Below are positions 1 through 10,045 of a stretch of 39,731 nt of DNA, one piece after another. The notes beneath the pieces are model-generated. The model had not been told where the DNA came from and did not search any database. It saw nothing but the letters and a program-made list of their open reading frames with translations. The DNA is from Byssochlamys sp. IMV 00236 (taxonomy: Eukaryota; Ascomycota; Eurotiomycetes; Eurotiales; Thermoascaceae). The DNA is taken from contig MSJH02000829.1 of assembly GCA_001931875.2 (NCBI GenBank), forward strand, positions 1 through 39,731, given 5' to 3'. The position numbers and the translations under genes are program-made. The stretch's first letter is position 1. The number at the start of each line of letters is the position of its first letter.

Positions 1-29
<29 letters not shown>
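1..29. repeat. Poly(A) homopolymer at window edge
   Basis: The window opens with 29 consecutive A. Its right end (39705-39731) is also a pure A run, so both edges probably mark contig ends where assembly stopped in homopolymers. This is an observation about the sequence, not a biological feature by itself. Confidence 0.8.
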
Positions 30-31
<2 letters not shown>

Positions 32-119
32 TGTTTATTATAAAGTAGAAAAAGAAACGACTGAAATAAAACTGTTTAGAGTTCATATTTACTGTACATC
101 ATTTAATATCAAGTCAAGT

Positions 120-674
120 CTATTGGATCTTGACAACTGTAGGTCGTAGCAAATGATCGATTTTATAGGCAATTCCATTGATGGCTTCTACAGCGTGACT
201 TGTGTCAACAAGAGCATGATCATTAAGTACAGTCTTTTGAGAAAAGAAGTGATGCTTCACAGTTATAGTCTGTCCTTCAAGTAAAGTATTCAATTCGTTC
301 GTTTTAGCTAGCATGTCAGGGTCCACTTTACTATTAGGTACAATATGATTGCGTAAAAAGTCTTGAAGATGATTACGAGTATAGATGTCGAGCTCATTTC
401 TGAAAGCAGTATTCACTGGACAAAAGACGGTGAATACTTGATTACTGTCGTTGTCGGTATGATTGATCATGTTGAAGATATCATCCACTTGAGTCAAGAC
501 GTCCATAAAGGTAGATAAAGATGGATCAGGAGCAAGCTTGTCAAAAAGTGACTGACTAGTGCTACCTGCTTTATAGTCAGGAGCATCAGGTTCATATAAT
601 AGCTTTTGTGCCATAAAAGATGAAAATTGCAATACAAAGAATAATAAAAAGCAAAGATGAGTTATGTGTTGCAT
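120..674 (-). CDS. Secreted FAS1 (fasciclin) domain protein
   Basis: Single-exon gene of 184 aa. The start is placed at the first true ATG (672-674); the open frame extends about 13 codons upstream only through a TTG. The N-terminus MQHITHLCFLLFFVLQFSSF is a good secretion signal. The rest is one FAS1 domain: the H1-like block FTVFCPVNTAF near residue 84, then the 'RNHIVP' segment and a C-terminal H2-like region around 'DHALVDTSHAVEAINGIAY'. FAS1 domains mediate cell-wall or matrix adhesion; single-domain secreted forms occur across fungi. No GPI-attachment tail or second FAS1 domain is visible, so a soluble extracellular or wall-associated protein is inferred. The neighbouring PPR gene lies upstream on the same strand. 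Confidence 0.85.
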   Translation of the reverse strand: MQHITHLCFLLFFVLQFSSFMAQKLLYEPDAPDYKAGSTSQSLFDKLAPDPSLSTFMDVLTQVDDIFNMINHTDNDSNQVFTVFCPVNTAFRNELDIYTRNHLQDFLRNHIVPNSKVDPDMLAKTNELNTLLEGQTITVKHHFFSQKTVLNDHALVDTSHAVEAINGIAYKIDHLLRPTVVKIQ

Positions 675-811
675 ATAAAAGAAAGAACAAAACCAAAATA
701 AAATAAAAAACAAGAGTCTGTTTTAGGAGCTAATGTAAACTTTGTTCACAAGGTTCATTTTGATTGGTCAATTCTAAAGGTCTATGCATAATTACATACA
801 TTTTATTCTAT

Positions 812-2611
812 TTACTCTCTTTGATATATCTTTTTGTTGTATTTTTCCTCTCTGTTGTATTTTTTCTCTTTGTTGTATCTTTCCTCTCTATTCTGTCTTT
901 CCTCCAAGCCTTTAGTCATGAATCGTTTAACCTTGGTGGCATCGTAACCAAGGGTTTCCATCTCTTCCAACACAAGATGATATCTAGGATCATTTCTGTT
1001 TGACAAATTATATGCCAAGGTAAAATAGCATCTTTCAGGAGGAAGTGTGTTGTAATCCTTCATTTGTTCAAGATATTGGAATGCTTGCTCAAAGTCCTTT
1101 CGACGAGAACAAATTTCAATCATCTTTACATATGTGTCTACATTAGGAGTAACATTGGCATTCTTCATTTCTGTGATCACCACGTTATCCATATCCTCTA
1201 CTCGTCCATTAATACAGACATCCAAGATTGCGTTGTATGTATCAACATCAGGTGTTATCCCAAGTTTGGCTGCTTCACGGTAAGTTCCGATCGTACGCAC
1301 GACATCACCAGCATCGGCACAAGCAGCCACCACCACGTTGAAGGCAACAATGTCTATAGGCTTCTTTTCCTTTTTCATCTCTTCTAGTGTAAAGTATGCC
1401 TTGTCAATCATTGCCGTACTAGTACTCAGTCTCTTGCGTAGATTATAAACAGATTTCATGGTGGGTGGAACTCCAGAGATACGCATGATATCCAAGACGT
1501 TGAATGCACTCTTCAAGTCGTCCTTTACAACAAATGCTTCCATGAGTGGTGTAAAGTAGTGTTCCTTGTAAGGGTATCCATTTTTACTCAATTGACGAAT
1601 GACATCAGTAGCCAGAGATGTATCACCCTTCCTGGCTGCTACGTTGAGCACACCAATACAGGTACCCTCGTCAGGGCGTAAGGACAGTTCATTCACTGCC
1701 TTTTTCCAACAGTAATTGGTAACATCCAGCTTACCAAAAAAAAAAGGTTATTGTTCTGTATATTCTTCTTTACTCTATATATATTTACCTCGTATGTACT
1801 TGTTGCAAGACGCATCATATGAAAGTACAAGGATGGCTCACTTGCAATAGGCATTCCACTTTCTTCTACTTCCTTCAATAACTCAAATGCCTTCTTTGAC
1901 TGCTCTGTAGGACAGTTTTGAATCAACAGAGTGTATGAAGATAAAGTAGGGGTTAATCCACGTTGTTTCATTTCGTTAAATGTTTCCAAGGCAAGTCTGT
2001 AATCACGCTGTCCTCTTAATAAATGAAAATATGAGATATTGTTAAATTCGATTCCCTTTTGTTCCATCTCCTTCTTCCAAGCAAGTTGTACTTCGACATC
2101 TCTGTGGTTAGCGTATGCCTATGATGATAAAGTCAATCACCTCCCCCTTGTCTTTTTCTTTTCGTTTTTACCTCCAAAATAAGATTATAACTATCTGTCG
2201 TAGGCTTGATACCCTCTTTTTCCATCTGATTGATTGTTTTATCAATCTTTGATTTATCATGAGCTCTAGCATAGGCTGCTAAGAGAGCATTGTAGGTATT
2301 TAAATCATAGGAAAGATTTTGAGCCTTGATCTCATTCGTGATTTCGAGCACCTTACTCAAAACAGTCCTGGCATTGCCTTTACGCATTCGAACAAGCTTG
2401 GCTAATTTATTGTTAAAGCTTGCAAGAGAAGTAGAGGGGTGATTATGTAAAACGATCTTTTTGGTAGCAGCAGTAGTGGAAGCAAAGCGCACTGACAAAC
2501 AAAACAAAAAAGATTAGTATTCATATGGCATACAAAGGCTTTTCTTTTACTTGAGCATTGCTTACTAAAGCCAGTCAATGACAATCTTGTAGAAATGGCT
2601 CTATTCATCAT
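812..2611 (-). CDS. Mitochondrial pentatricopeptide-repeat (PPR) protein
   Basis: Four exons on the minus strand: 2611-2566, 2491-2172, 2118-1789 and 1729-812 (introns 74, 53 and 59 nt), total 537 aa; all junctions are GT-AG and keep phase. The N-terminus MMNRAISTRLSLTGFMRFAS is Arg/Ser/Thr-rich without acidic residues, as expected for a mitochondrial targeting peptide. The body is a string of roughly 35-residue helical repeats with PPR signatures such as 'DLNTYNALLAAYARAHD', 'TTDSYNLILEAYAN', 'DIVAFNVVVAACADAGD', 'DVDTYNAILDVCING' and 'NVDTYVKMIEICSRRKD'. PPR proteins bind single-stranded organellar RNA and act in its processing, stability or translation; the specific target cannot be told. 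The C-terminal 30 residues are a low-complexity basic/acidic tail of roughly 8-residue units (YNREERYNKEKKYNREEKYN) encoded by a degenerate minisatellite at about 815-900. Confidence 0.88.
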
Positions 2612-3000
2612 TTCCCTCGAAAAAAAAAAACTGTCAAAGCTGAAAAGGGAAGGGGGAAAAGAAAAGAGAGAGTGTGACTAGGGTGTGTTCCCATCAAATT
2701 TGTGTGTAAAAAGTTTCGTGCGGAGCATGATTCTATTCTCTTTTTTTTCGTTATGGACGACGATAACTTGATAGAGACAAGAGAAAGTAGCGTGAGTGTA
2801 AAAGAAAGAGCAGCAGAGATTGAAAGAAAAGAGAAAAAGTAAATAGAGAATGATAAAGAGAATGGTTGACTGATATCTTGATAGGCACGCTAGAGGTTTG
2901 TATTTGTGTAAACAATAAAGAGAGAGATTCTCTGAAATAACCAAACGCGTAATGCAATGTAGAGAGTTTATCTTCTTTGAGATCTTCACATCAACAACAG
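2612..3000. other. Divergent intergenic region, no gene seen
   Basis: This 389 bp spacer separates the divergent PPR (-) and coiled-coil (+) genes and must carry both promoters. It is purine-rich on the plus strand (many AGAGAAA runs). Open frames here are low-complexity and begin at non-ATG codons. No clear TATA box or other named motif was recognised. Confidence 0.5.
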
Positions 3001-3672
3001 ATGGCAGGGTATTTAAGAACAACAGAATCAGCTTCAAGAAAGCATGTTGACAAACGAAGGGCGCCTATGCCTGACCACCCTGAAGAAAAACGACTAAAGA
3101 CAAGTCATAGAGAAGGATCTGTCCTATCTACAACTACAAGAAGTTCAGCAGTAGCAGATCATGAGGATTCTACAATACAACTAGGATGCCTTTATGCATA
3201 CTATTTACAATATAAACAATTGTTGTACAATATGGATAATCGTTTTGCAAAGGTTCAACAAATTGCAAAAGTAAGTCCTATCTTATTTTTATTCCCTTGC
3301 ATATCTCATAATTATCTATAGAAAGAGCTAGAGATGGGTCATGAAGCGATAGAGAAGAAAGAAGAGTATATGAAGAATAAACGCCAAGAGGAAGAGGCTA
3401 AAGAGCGTACTGTGTCACAATATATTTCAAAAGTGACAAAGGTACTAGACGATATAGATCAGAAAATAAGCAAGGATGAAGCAATTGATTATGAAAAACG
3501 ATTATTATCTGATTTTATAGTAGAACTAAATGAACTTGAGGTAAGACTTGCTATATTTAAATTATGCAATATATAAAAACACCTTATCTAGATACCCGCA
3601 TCAAGTATGCATGAAGATAAAAAGACATTAGCCAAATGTAGAGAATTGATGGAAGCTATTGTTGATTCATAA
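3001..3672 (+). CDS. Uncharacterised coiled-coil protein
   Basis: Three exons, 3001-3270, 3322-3540 and 3592-3672, with 51 nt GT-AG introns in phase 0; 189 aa. The start is the ATG at 3001; the frame is open a little further upstream but only from a TTG. Residues 1-55 are basic, polar and probably disordered. From about residue 60 the protein is predicted helical, with a long charged stretch rich in E, K and Q ('EAIEKKEEYMKNKRQEEEAK') typical of a coiled coil, and a short helical C-terminus. I do not recognise the family. The charge pattern and size would fit a small subunit of a larger complex (for example kinetochore or cytoskeletal), but nothing in the sequence proves that. It is convergent with the Crz1-like gene, with about 155 bp between stop codons. 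Confidence 0.75.
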
Positions 3673-3767
3673 AATATATATATAAATATGAATAGATATT
3701 TATTTACAAAGATATATAGTAGCAATAAATAGTAGTAATGGAGAGGAGGGATAAAATATACAGATAT

Positions 3768-3786
3768 ACACACACACACATACACA
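3768..3786. repeat. (CA)n microsatellite in convergent 3' region
   Basis: A short CA/TACACA dinucleotide tract lies between the convergent 3' ends of the coiled-coil gene and the Crz1-like gene. No function is inferred. Confidence 0.6.
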
Positions 3787-3827
3787 TCAGCGAAACATAT
3801 ACATAATATATATGTAGTTTAAATCTT

Positions 3828-4814
3828 CTATAGAGCTTGTTGATGTTGTTCGAATTTGATCATATGACTTCCACATCCATTTTCTACACGAAGATGTCGA
3901 TTCAATGCGTCCATACGAGCAAATGCTTTATTACAGAATTGACAAGCAAAAGGTTTGATTCCCCAATGCAGCTTTTCATGTCTATTACGATCATGTTGAC
4001 GAGCAAATTTTCGACCACATTGACTGCAAGCGTAAGGTTTTTCTGAGGTATGAGTACGCATATGAGAAGTCAGATTATAAGGACGATTGAATACTTTGCC
4101 ACATCCAGGATGAAGACAAGGGAAACTACCATGACTTGCTGAATTGGATCGTGATCTCTTTTCACTTTGAGTTCTGCGTACTGATGAATTAGATTCAGAG
4201 GCAAAGTTGTGAGTAGGTGTAGGTGGTTCTGATAATCTACGATTCTTTTTGGTTGAAGCTGTCATGTCTTTTACAGTCAAGTGGTCTTCAAAGGAAGGCG
4301 ATGATGGTATCACAACTTGGTTTAATAAATCAAGAGAATGAAATGAGCTGACATCGAAATCATCCAAGGTATTTACAGAAGTGGCAGGAGAAAGCATGAT
4401 ATTAGGCGTCCAACTTAACCATTCTGCTTCTTGCTGTCCTGGATTACCAAGAAGTCCTTCAAGAAAGCCTTGAGATTGAATTTGTGGCTGTTGTTGTTGT
4501 TGTTGTTGTTCTATAATCATATCTGCGCTATGTTGTGCTATAAACTGATCAACAGCATCCAAGGAAGGACCAGTGATAGGCGTTGGTTCCGTAACTGAAA
4601 TGCAAGGTTGAATTTCCAAACTTAATCTTTGACTTGCGCGATTGACTTGTGGCAATGAATTCTGAGGCATACTTGGAACCAAGGGAGCAATCAAAGGAGG
4701 TATGTAGTCTTGATGGTAGGCATTATTGTCAGAAGTAGTATTTATAAAATTAAGATCATTCAACTGATGGTTTATCATTTCAAAAGAAGTATTATAATTT
4801 ATAGAAGACCACAT
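3828..4814 (-). CDS. crz1: Crz1-like calcineurin-responsive C2H2 zinc-finger transcription factor
   Basis: Single exon, ATG at 4812-4814, 328 aa. The C-terminus has three zinc fingers: C233-H255 ('[19 protein letters not shown]'), C263-H283 ('[18 protein letters not shown]') and a third starting C291 ('[17 protein letters not shown]'). The '[13 protein letters not shown]', '[14 protein letters not shown]' and 'FAR.DALNRH' blocks are diagnostic of the Crz1 family. Upstream are a poly-Q run (about 103-109) and a Ser/Arg-rich region (190-228) like the phosphoregulated serine-rich region of Crz1. 'PCISVT' at residues 70-75 fits the PxIxIT calcineurin-docking motif. Family knowledge: Ca2+/calcineurin dephosphorylates Crz1, which enters the nucleus and activates stress and ion-homeostasis genes. 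It is shorter than yeast Crz1. Orthology to a specific Crz paralogue is not established. Confidence 0.85.
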   Translation of the reverse strand: MWSSINYNTSFEMINHQLNDLNFINTTSDNNAYHQDYIPPLIAPLVPSMPQNSLPQVNRASQRLSLEIQPCISVTEPTPITGPSLDAVDQFIAQHSADMIIEQQQQQQQPQIQSQGFLEGLLGNPGQQEAEWLSWTPNIMLSPATSVNTLDDFDVSSFHSLDLLNQVVIPSSPSFEDHLTVKDMTASTKKNRRLSEPPTPTHNFASESNSSVRRTQSEKRSRSNSASHGSFPCLHPGCGKVFNRPYNLTSHMRTHTSEKPYACSQCGRKFARQHDRNRHEKLHWGIKPFACQFCNKAFARMDALNRHLRVENGCGSHMIKFEQHQQAL

Positions 4815-7228
4815 CCTTTTCTGTTGCGTGTGTATTAATAAGACAAAAGAAAAAAGGGAGATACGCTTTTTTCCTTGGCATTTATATACTTTTTCTATGC
4901 ATCTAACCTAATGTATTTTTAGAACAAGGTTACACCAATTTTTGTGATTCAGAGCTTTGCTCAGCTTTTGTAAGTGAAAAAAAAAGTTATTTTCAAAAGT
5001 TGCGAAACGTACAGAGTCTAAAAATAAAATCTGATACAAAAGGACGTCCTTTACCATAGCTTACGTAGTCAACCTACTATGTGTGGTGGCCAGCTGACAG
5101 CTGCGCGTGTTCTTAAAATAGGATTGATGATACATGATGCTTTTAATTCATCAACAATGAAAAAAAAGACGGGTCCAAGACAATTCTTTTGCATCAATAC
5201 GGGTCCAGAGGGTAATATTTTATATAAACACAGGATCAGAAACAGGGGCTTCGTTGTAGGGTTTATCTGATTAATCAAACGAAATAATGATTGGAAAATG
5301 ACAGGTGTCATATTAAAGCATCACTAATATGTTGGAACTGCATCAAATGTCTGGGTATACAGCATTTTAAAAAAACGATTCTGATGGTATCGATAAGAGA
5401 AAAAAGAGAGGCAGAGGCAAGTACAGACATTATGAGCGGCGATACATATTATCAAAACATGCCTCTGTTAGGAAAGGACCCTTCAAAGTAAAAAAGGTGT
5501 TTTCAAAAACACATATATCAATGAGGTCATTCTTTTTAAATTATTCATCATTTATACATGTTGCACCAGTGTTGCTTTGTTCACTCAAAGACGTACCAAG
5601 AAAAGGTTGCAGAATTCTTATCGAGATAGTCAAATGCATTTAAATACGAAGGCTGTATCTGAATCATGGTTTGTCTCCGACACTTATGTCAAGTCTAAGT
5701 ATGAGTATATAATGCAAGGGATGAAGTACTATTCTTTTATTTAGGTTATCTGATACTTACAAGAATGAGTTCTTATTTAAACATAGACAATGTTACAAGC
5801 CTTTGTAACAGAAGCTTACCTTTTCTTGGTTTCACTTGTACAACTGCGACCTACCGGGCTTATATGGCTTTGGGTTACTTTTGTCAAACACACGCTTTAA
5901 AGTAAGAAAAACAGGGGCAAACTGGAATATATAAACAGTCTTTGTTGCCTGCAATAAATAGGTTTGTGCCAATTTCACTTTTAAACATGAATAAATAATA
6001 GTGTTATTTTGCCATGAGTGGCCACCGAATAGCATTCAGGTAGCATTTAGGTATAAATAAGAAGTATTACAGGATTCCTCAATAATTGGTGTGATACATG
6101 ATCTGACAATGACTGATCAAAATACGCGAGAACAAGTCTCATATGACGATGGGGTTTGAAAGACGCGGTATCCCTCTCTGAACATATTATTTATACTTGC
6201 CTATTCATGTTACCCGATAGGTAAAACATGCGTTGATGAAATGCAATCTTTCGAAAAAGAATTGTAATGGTTGTATACACTTTAAAGAATAGGTGTTACT
6301 CCAATAAGTCGCTTTCTTCAAATCAAAAGCCTGTCGCATTTGACGATTCTACATCAATGGGAATGATTTATTAAACAAGAATTACACACTATGTCCGTAC
6401 TGATGTATATATTATACCTTTGCTATTTTTATTTTCATATGTAATGTGATGTAGAAAGGAAAAGGTATCGCACTGTGCTACTATAAGATTATATATATAG
6501 ACTTATCTCAAGAACACCTTGATTGAGTAATACTTGCTTTTAATTCTTCTGTTTCCTCTTTTTGCATGAATAAAGAAAAGGAGCAAAAAGTCACAAACTT
6601 GACATTTTATCAAGCATATGTAAGTGTTGTATTTATCATAAATTCACATACAAAGCTACACTTGGATACATATCATCGTATACAATCACGCTCTTTCCAC
6701 AGTAAATGTAATGTTCATTTGATGACTAATTTCTTTTAACTACCATATATTATAATAGCCACTCCAAAAAGAGTAGGATGCAGCTTTATTTGAAGCACTT
6801 GACACAACAGCACTTTTATAGACCATTGAATATAGATGGATGCATTTTATAGTATTTTTATTCATGTACAAATTTTAAATAACCATAGCAACAAGAGAGA
6901 TTTGCAAGACTATAGTTAGCAGCAATAAAATGATTTATAAATGATTGCTCATCGCGTGTTTTTTATATCATCCAGCACGTAAAATGGCGATATGATAACA
7001 CAAGAGAGAGCAAGCTCCCCCAAAAGGTCATCATGGAAACCATAAAGTGTCTGTCATATTTTTCTTCTTTACTTCTTGTAATCATTTATAAGATACTTAC
7101 CTTAAAGAACTTCCTTTTGGTTCAATCATCTTTAGAGAAGTAAGCAACAAAGAAAGAATATAGAATTTATACAAGTTTTGTTACTCTTTGCTTCAAACAA
7201 CATCGCCTAAAGATATAAGAGCAATGAA
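4815..7228. other. Gene-poor AT-rich stretch, no supportable gene
   Basis: About 2.4 kb with only short frames, most lacking an ATG, none with recognisable protein similarity. A 12-mer ATGTGTGGTGGC at 5079-5090 recurs at 7267-7278 beside the inverted repeat described separately. A 9-mer ACGGGTCCA is directly repeated 30 bp apart (5169 and 5199). The stretch looks like degenerated repeat DNA, by inference from its context in the island. No tRNA, 5S rRNA or other structured RNA was recognised by eye. Confidence 0.5.
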
Positions 7229-7480
7229 ACCGACAAATGGCTATGTTACCGAAACGAAGACTAAGGATGTGTGGTGGCTCCCCTCCTATGATACAGAAAA
7301 CCCTTTTGAAGCCCATCCCTGTCACCAGTTCCCCAAACCGCAGCGAATGCACTATTAGAAAAATGTAAAGAGAACAATAAGAAGATAATTTTTTATTTTA
7401 CTATATTACTGAAAATAAAGCGCGTCTAGAAAGTCTATAACCACATCCTTAGCCCTCGTTTCGGCAACATTGCCATTTTA
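7229..7480. repeat. Foldback element with about 38 bp imperfect inverted repeats
   Basis: The arm at about 7235-7274 (reading AAATGGCTATGTTACCGAAA onward) matches, with about five mismatches, the reverse complement of 7440-7477 (AAATGGCAATGTTGCCGAAA onward); both continue through CTAAGGATGTG. The arms are separated by roughly 165 bp without a plausible gene. The arrangement resembles a MITE or foldback transposon relic. Target-site duplications were not evident. Confidence 0.55.
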
Positions 7481-7679
7481 TTCAAACGTAGCCATGACTG
7501 TGTAAAATCAGTACTTAGGTACTAATTTGATATAGTCACTTTGTTCAAAAACTTTTGGTCACAAAACTGTATTTAACAGCATGAGTTTTATTTATATTGT
7601 ATGCTGCAGTCACGAGAATTTGAGGTGTATTGTCAATCATCTGAAATAATTGTGTGACATGAGAACTTACAGAGGGAGA

Positions 7680-8240
7680 AAAGGTTAAGGTGTCGGCTGG
7701 CTATTCAACTTTGAGGGATGGCATGCTGACAGATGCTGTGACAGATGGTGACAAGCCGGCTTGATAACAGCAATGCCAAAATAAAAGGGTGACGCGCAAT
7801 AACGTACGGAGATTTTTAAGTGTGATGAATGAATGAAGACAGGATAATACCTCAAGCAGAGAGATGCAGCCAATTTCTGTTATGGTAAAGAAATAGTTAT
7901 GTATCATTTGGGTCATATAAAAAACTAATTGGTATCCTATAAAGCATTGCGAAAGGGTTATGATCCGGAGCACACTGTAGTAACATTTTCCTCCTTACCA
8001 TTGACTTGAAAAGTCAGAATAGGGTGGCCATGCTTCAAGACGCTGTTGCGCAACAAGACGGCGAGCTTGACTTCCCCAAAACCAAGGGATTGCCCAAATG
8101 CGCGTTGGACCAAGATAGATACAATGGCGTCCGGACGAATGTCAGTGGTCAGTGTGTCCTCCTTGTTCGGCCACCGTAATACGACCTTCCTTATTGTATC
8201 CACCACCATGGACGACAGCAACGGATCTTAACACCTGGTT
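7680..8240 (-). pseudogene. Decayed ORF of a dispersed repeat family
   Basis: Two or more frames on the minus strand read as consecutive pieces of one protein. At 8221-7958 a piece contains 'RWPNKEDTLTTDIRPDAIVS' and 'FGQSLGFGEVKLAVLLRNSV'. Further on (7973-7701), in another frame, there is 'IGYQLVFYMTQMIHNYFF' and 'LKNLRTLLRVTLLFWHCC'. The pieces are linked only by frameshifts, have no ATG in a sensible place, and an in-frame stop precedes the first. I associate the 'RWPNKEDTLTTDIRPDAI' block with a multicopy family of hypothetical proteins in Mucorales genomes; this is recall and was not checked. The function is unknown, and a transposon association is only inferred. Marked as a pseudogene because no intact frame exists. 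Confidence 0.5.
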
Positions 8241-8939
8241 TGTACGTCTACTTCTCTCGACTGGTTCTTGTCTGCGATGGGGTCAAACGGTAGTTTCGCC
8301 AACCTACAATGGAAATAGATGGAGGGAAGGATAAGGATTTCATATTAGCACTTAGATGCTCTTTTCTCTACCGCACTGCAATATTGTTGTATTCAGCCTT
8401 GTTACTATAAAAAGGCATTTAAGTCGATGACTTGCGAATTAGATTCTTTATTAAGAAGAGCTGAATATTATTAAAATAAGACGCGTGTGCGTTTTATAGA
8501 GAGAGAGAATCTATGGCTGCTATTTATATTAATGTCGTTGATTTGTTAATAGAAAGTGACTCTGATTTATTAATAAAATCAACTATAAAATGTTGATAAA
8601 ATAAAAATAATAATAGTATGAAAAGGTACCTAAACAGAGTTGGTAAAAGATAGTTGAAGTACAACAAAAGAAGTATAAATCAAGAGTGAGGAAGAAAAAG
8701 GAGAAAAGGAAATAAATGGATAATGCGTTTTTATGTGAATACGATGAAACATTATAACAACAAAACGCAAAGTAATGAAGAAAAAGGTCAGTCACATCAT
8801 CGTCAATGTGAATATTGTTGTCAGTATGCTTATTGCTATTCTCATCAGATGAGATAGACGAATGTAAAGTAGAATATATGCTCTACTGTAAGATTATACT
8901 CGAGCTATTATAATGATTTATATCAAACACGTCAAATAT
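8241..8939. other. Intergenic AT-rich stretch, nothing identified
   Basis: About 700 bp between the decayed repeat ORF and the 3' end of the 8940-9983 ORF. It contains a short GAGAGA tract near 8500 and many A/T-rich words. The longest frame (about 8583-8795, minus) is low-complexity Phe/Tyr/Leu and not credible. Confidence 0.5.
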
Positions 8940-9983
8940 TTACAAATCAGCAATGCCTTCGACAACATTAGACTTGAATCGATCCATGCTAGTCGCCAGA
9001 GTCAAGAGATGAAGTTTGGCATCTATTAGAGACATATTCTCCTCGTCAATGGCGGATACAATGTTCACCATTGCCATAAAGTCATCATTGGTGAAATTCG
9101 GAGCATCGCGTGGCACATTGCTGAGTAGCGCTTGAGTTTGATGTTTTAACAAATTCTTGAGCAATTGTTCCCTAAAAACAGTCATTTTACATTCGCTATG
9201 CTGTTCATTCGCCAGGAAGAATACATTCGACAAGGCCAAAATCTCCTGAATGCTTGATTCCAAGGGGATAGGCTTGGGAATGATGTCTGCTTGATACCGG
9301 TATTTAAGGAAAAGAGAAGTAATATCGTTGCCATCAATAATCCAATGTTTCTCCTCTTCGTTGTCATTCCCTTGTCGAGTATGATCCTGCTCTTGATCCA
9401 AATCAGCTGTCATTGCTGTTGTTACAGGATGTGATGCAGTTGTGTCCCGTGTTGGACGTGGAGTTTGTAATTCTGTGGTTGGGGTTTGATTCTGAAGCTC
9501 CACAAGGCCCTGGGAATCAGACACTAACATCTTATCGATCGCTTCGGAGCAGTTGGCTGCAGCAGCCGCCAAAACATATTTTCGTTTGCGTTCCTTCCAA
9601 ATCTCTGTGTAATCAAGGGTGAGGCACCAATTCTCAAATTCCTGAAGGAGGCGAGATTGTTCTGCTTTGGGCATGTTGGTAATGATGGCCTTATATCGTG
9701 CGTGACAGCGCCTGCGTTCATAGTAATCATGCTCCAGGGCAAACGCCTTTAAGGTAAGCATACTGACGTTACAAACGCACCATTGGACATCAACTGCTAA
9801 CACCCGTGGTCGCTTCTCGTTTGATTTTGGAATGATGGCCGCTGTTCTTTTGCGATTGTATGTCGTATCCAATTTCTCTGGTGATTGTTGCTCTTTTTTG
9901 GCTGTTTTCGTGTTCACCTTATTATTTTTGGAGTACAACTGACGTTTGCTGATAGTAGAAGTCTGACCACGTTTATTTGTCAT
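8940..9983 (-). CDS. Orphan nuclear-type protein, possibly repeat-associated
   Basis: Uninterrupted 347-aa ORF with a real ATG (9981-9983). Residues 1-60 are Lys/Arg-rich with several NLS-like clusters (KRGQTSTISKRQ, NRKRTAAIIPKSNEKRPR). Residues about 75-140 are a charged helical region with Tyr, Arg and Trp, for example 'YYERRRCHARYKAII' and 'WKERKRKYVLAAAAA'. Residues about 165-210 are a Thr/Gln-rich linker, followed by a helical C-terminal domain beginning at 'HWIIDGNDITSLFLKYRYQ'. I do not recognise a catalytic motif or named domain. The clean frame and biased codon use argue that it is or was a gene. It lies 62 bp downstream of another orphan ORF on the same strand, inside the gene-poor island, so it could belong to a mobile or lineage-specific element. 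Confidence 0.6.
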   Translation of the reverse strand: MTNKRGQTSTISKRQLYSKNNKVNTKTAKKEQQSPEKLDTTYNRKRTAAIIPKSNEKRPRVLAVDVQWCVCNVSMLTLKAFALEHDYYERRRCHARYKAIITNMPKAEQSRLLQEFENWCLTLDYTEIWKERKRKYVLAAAAANCSEAIDKMLVSDSQGLVELQNQTPTTELQTPRPTRDTTASHPVTTAMTADLDQEQDHTRQGNDNEEEKHWIIDGNDITSLFLKYRYQADIIPKPIPLESSIQEILALSNVFFLANEQHSECKMTVFREQLLKNLLKHQTQALLSNVPRDAPNFTNDDFMAMVNIVSAIDEENMSLIDAKLHLLTLATSMDRFKSNVVEGIADL

Positions 9984-10045
9984 TTCAATAAGTATATAAA
10001 AATGAGTATAGGTGAAAAGGGGGAGCAGTATTACGACTTAGTTCT

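Noticed and set aside
5169..5207. Direct repeat ACGGGTCCA 30 bp apart as a regulatory site
   Set aside because: It is short, has only two copies and lies in non-genic DNA; there is no gene to regulate nearby.
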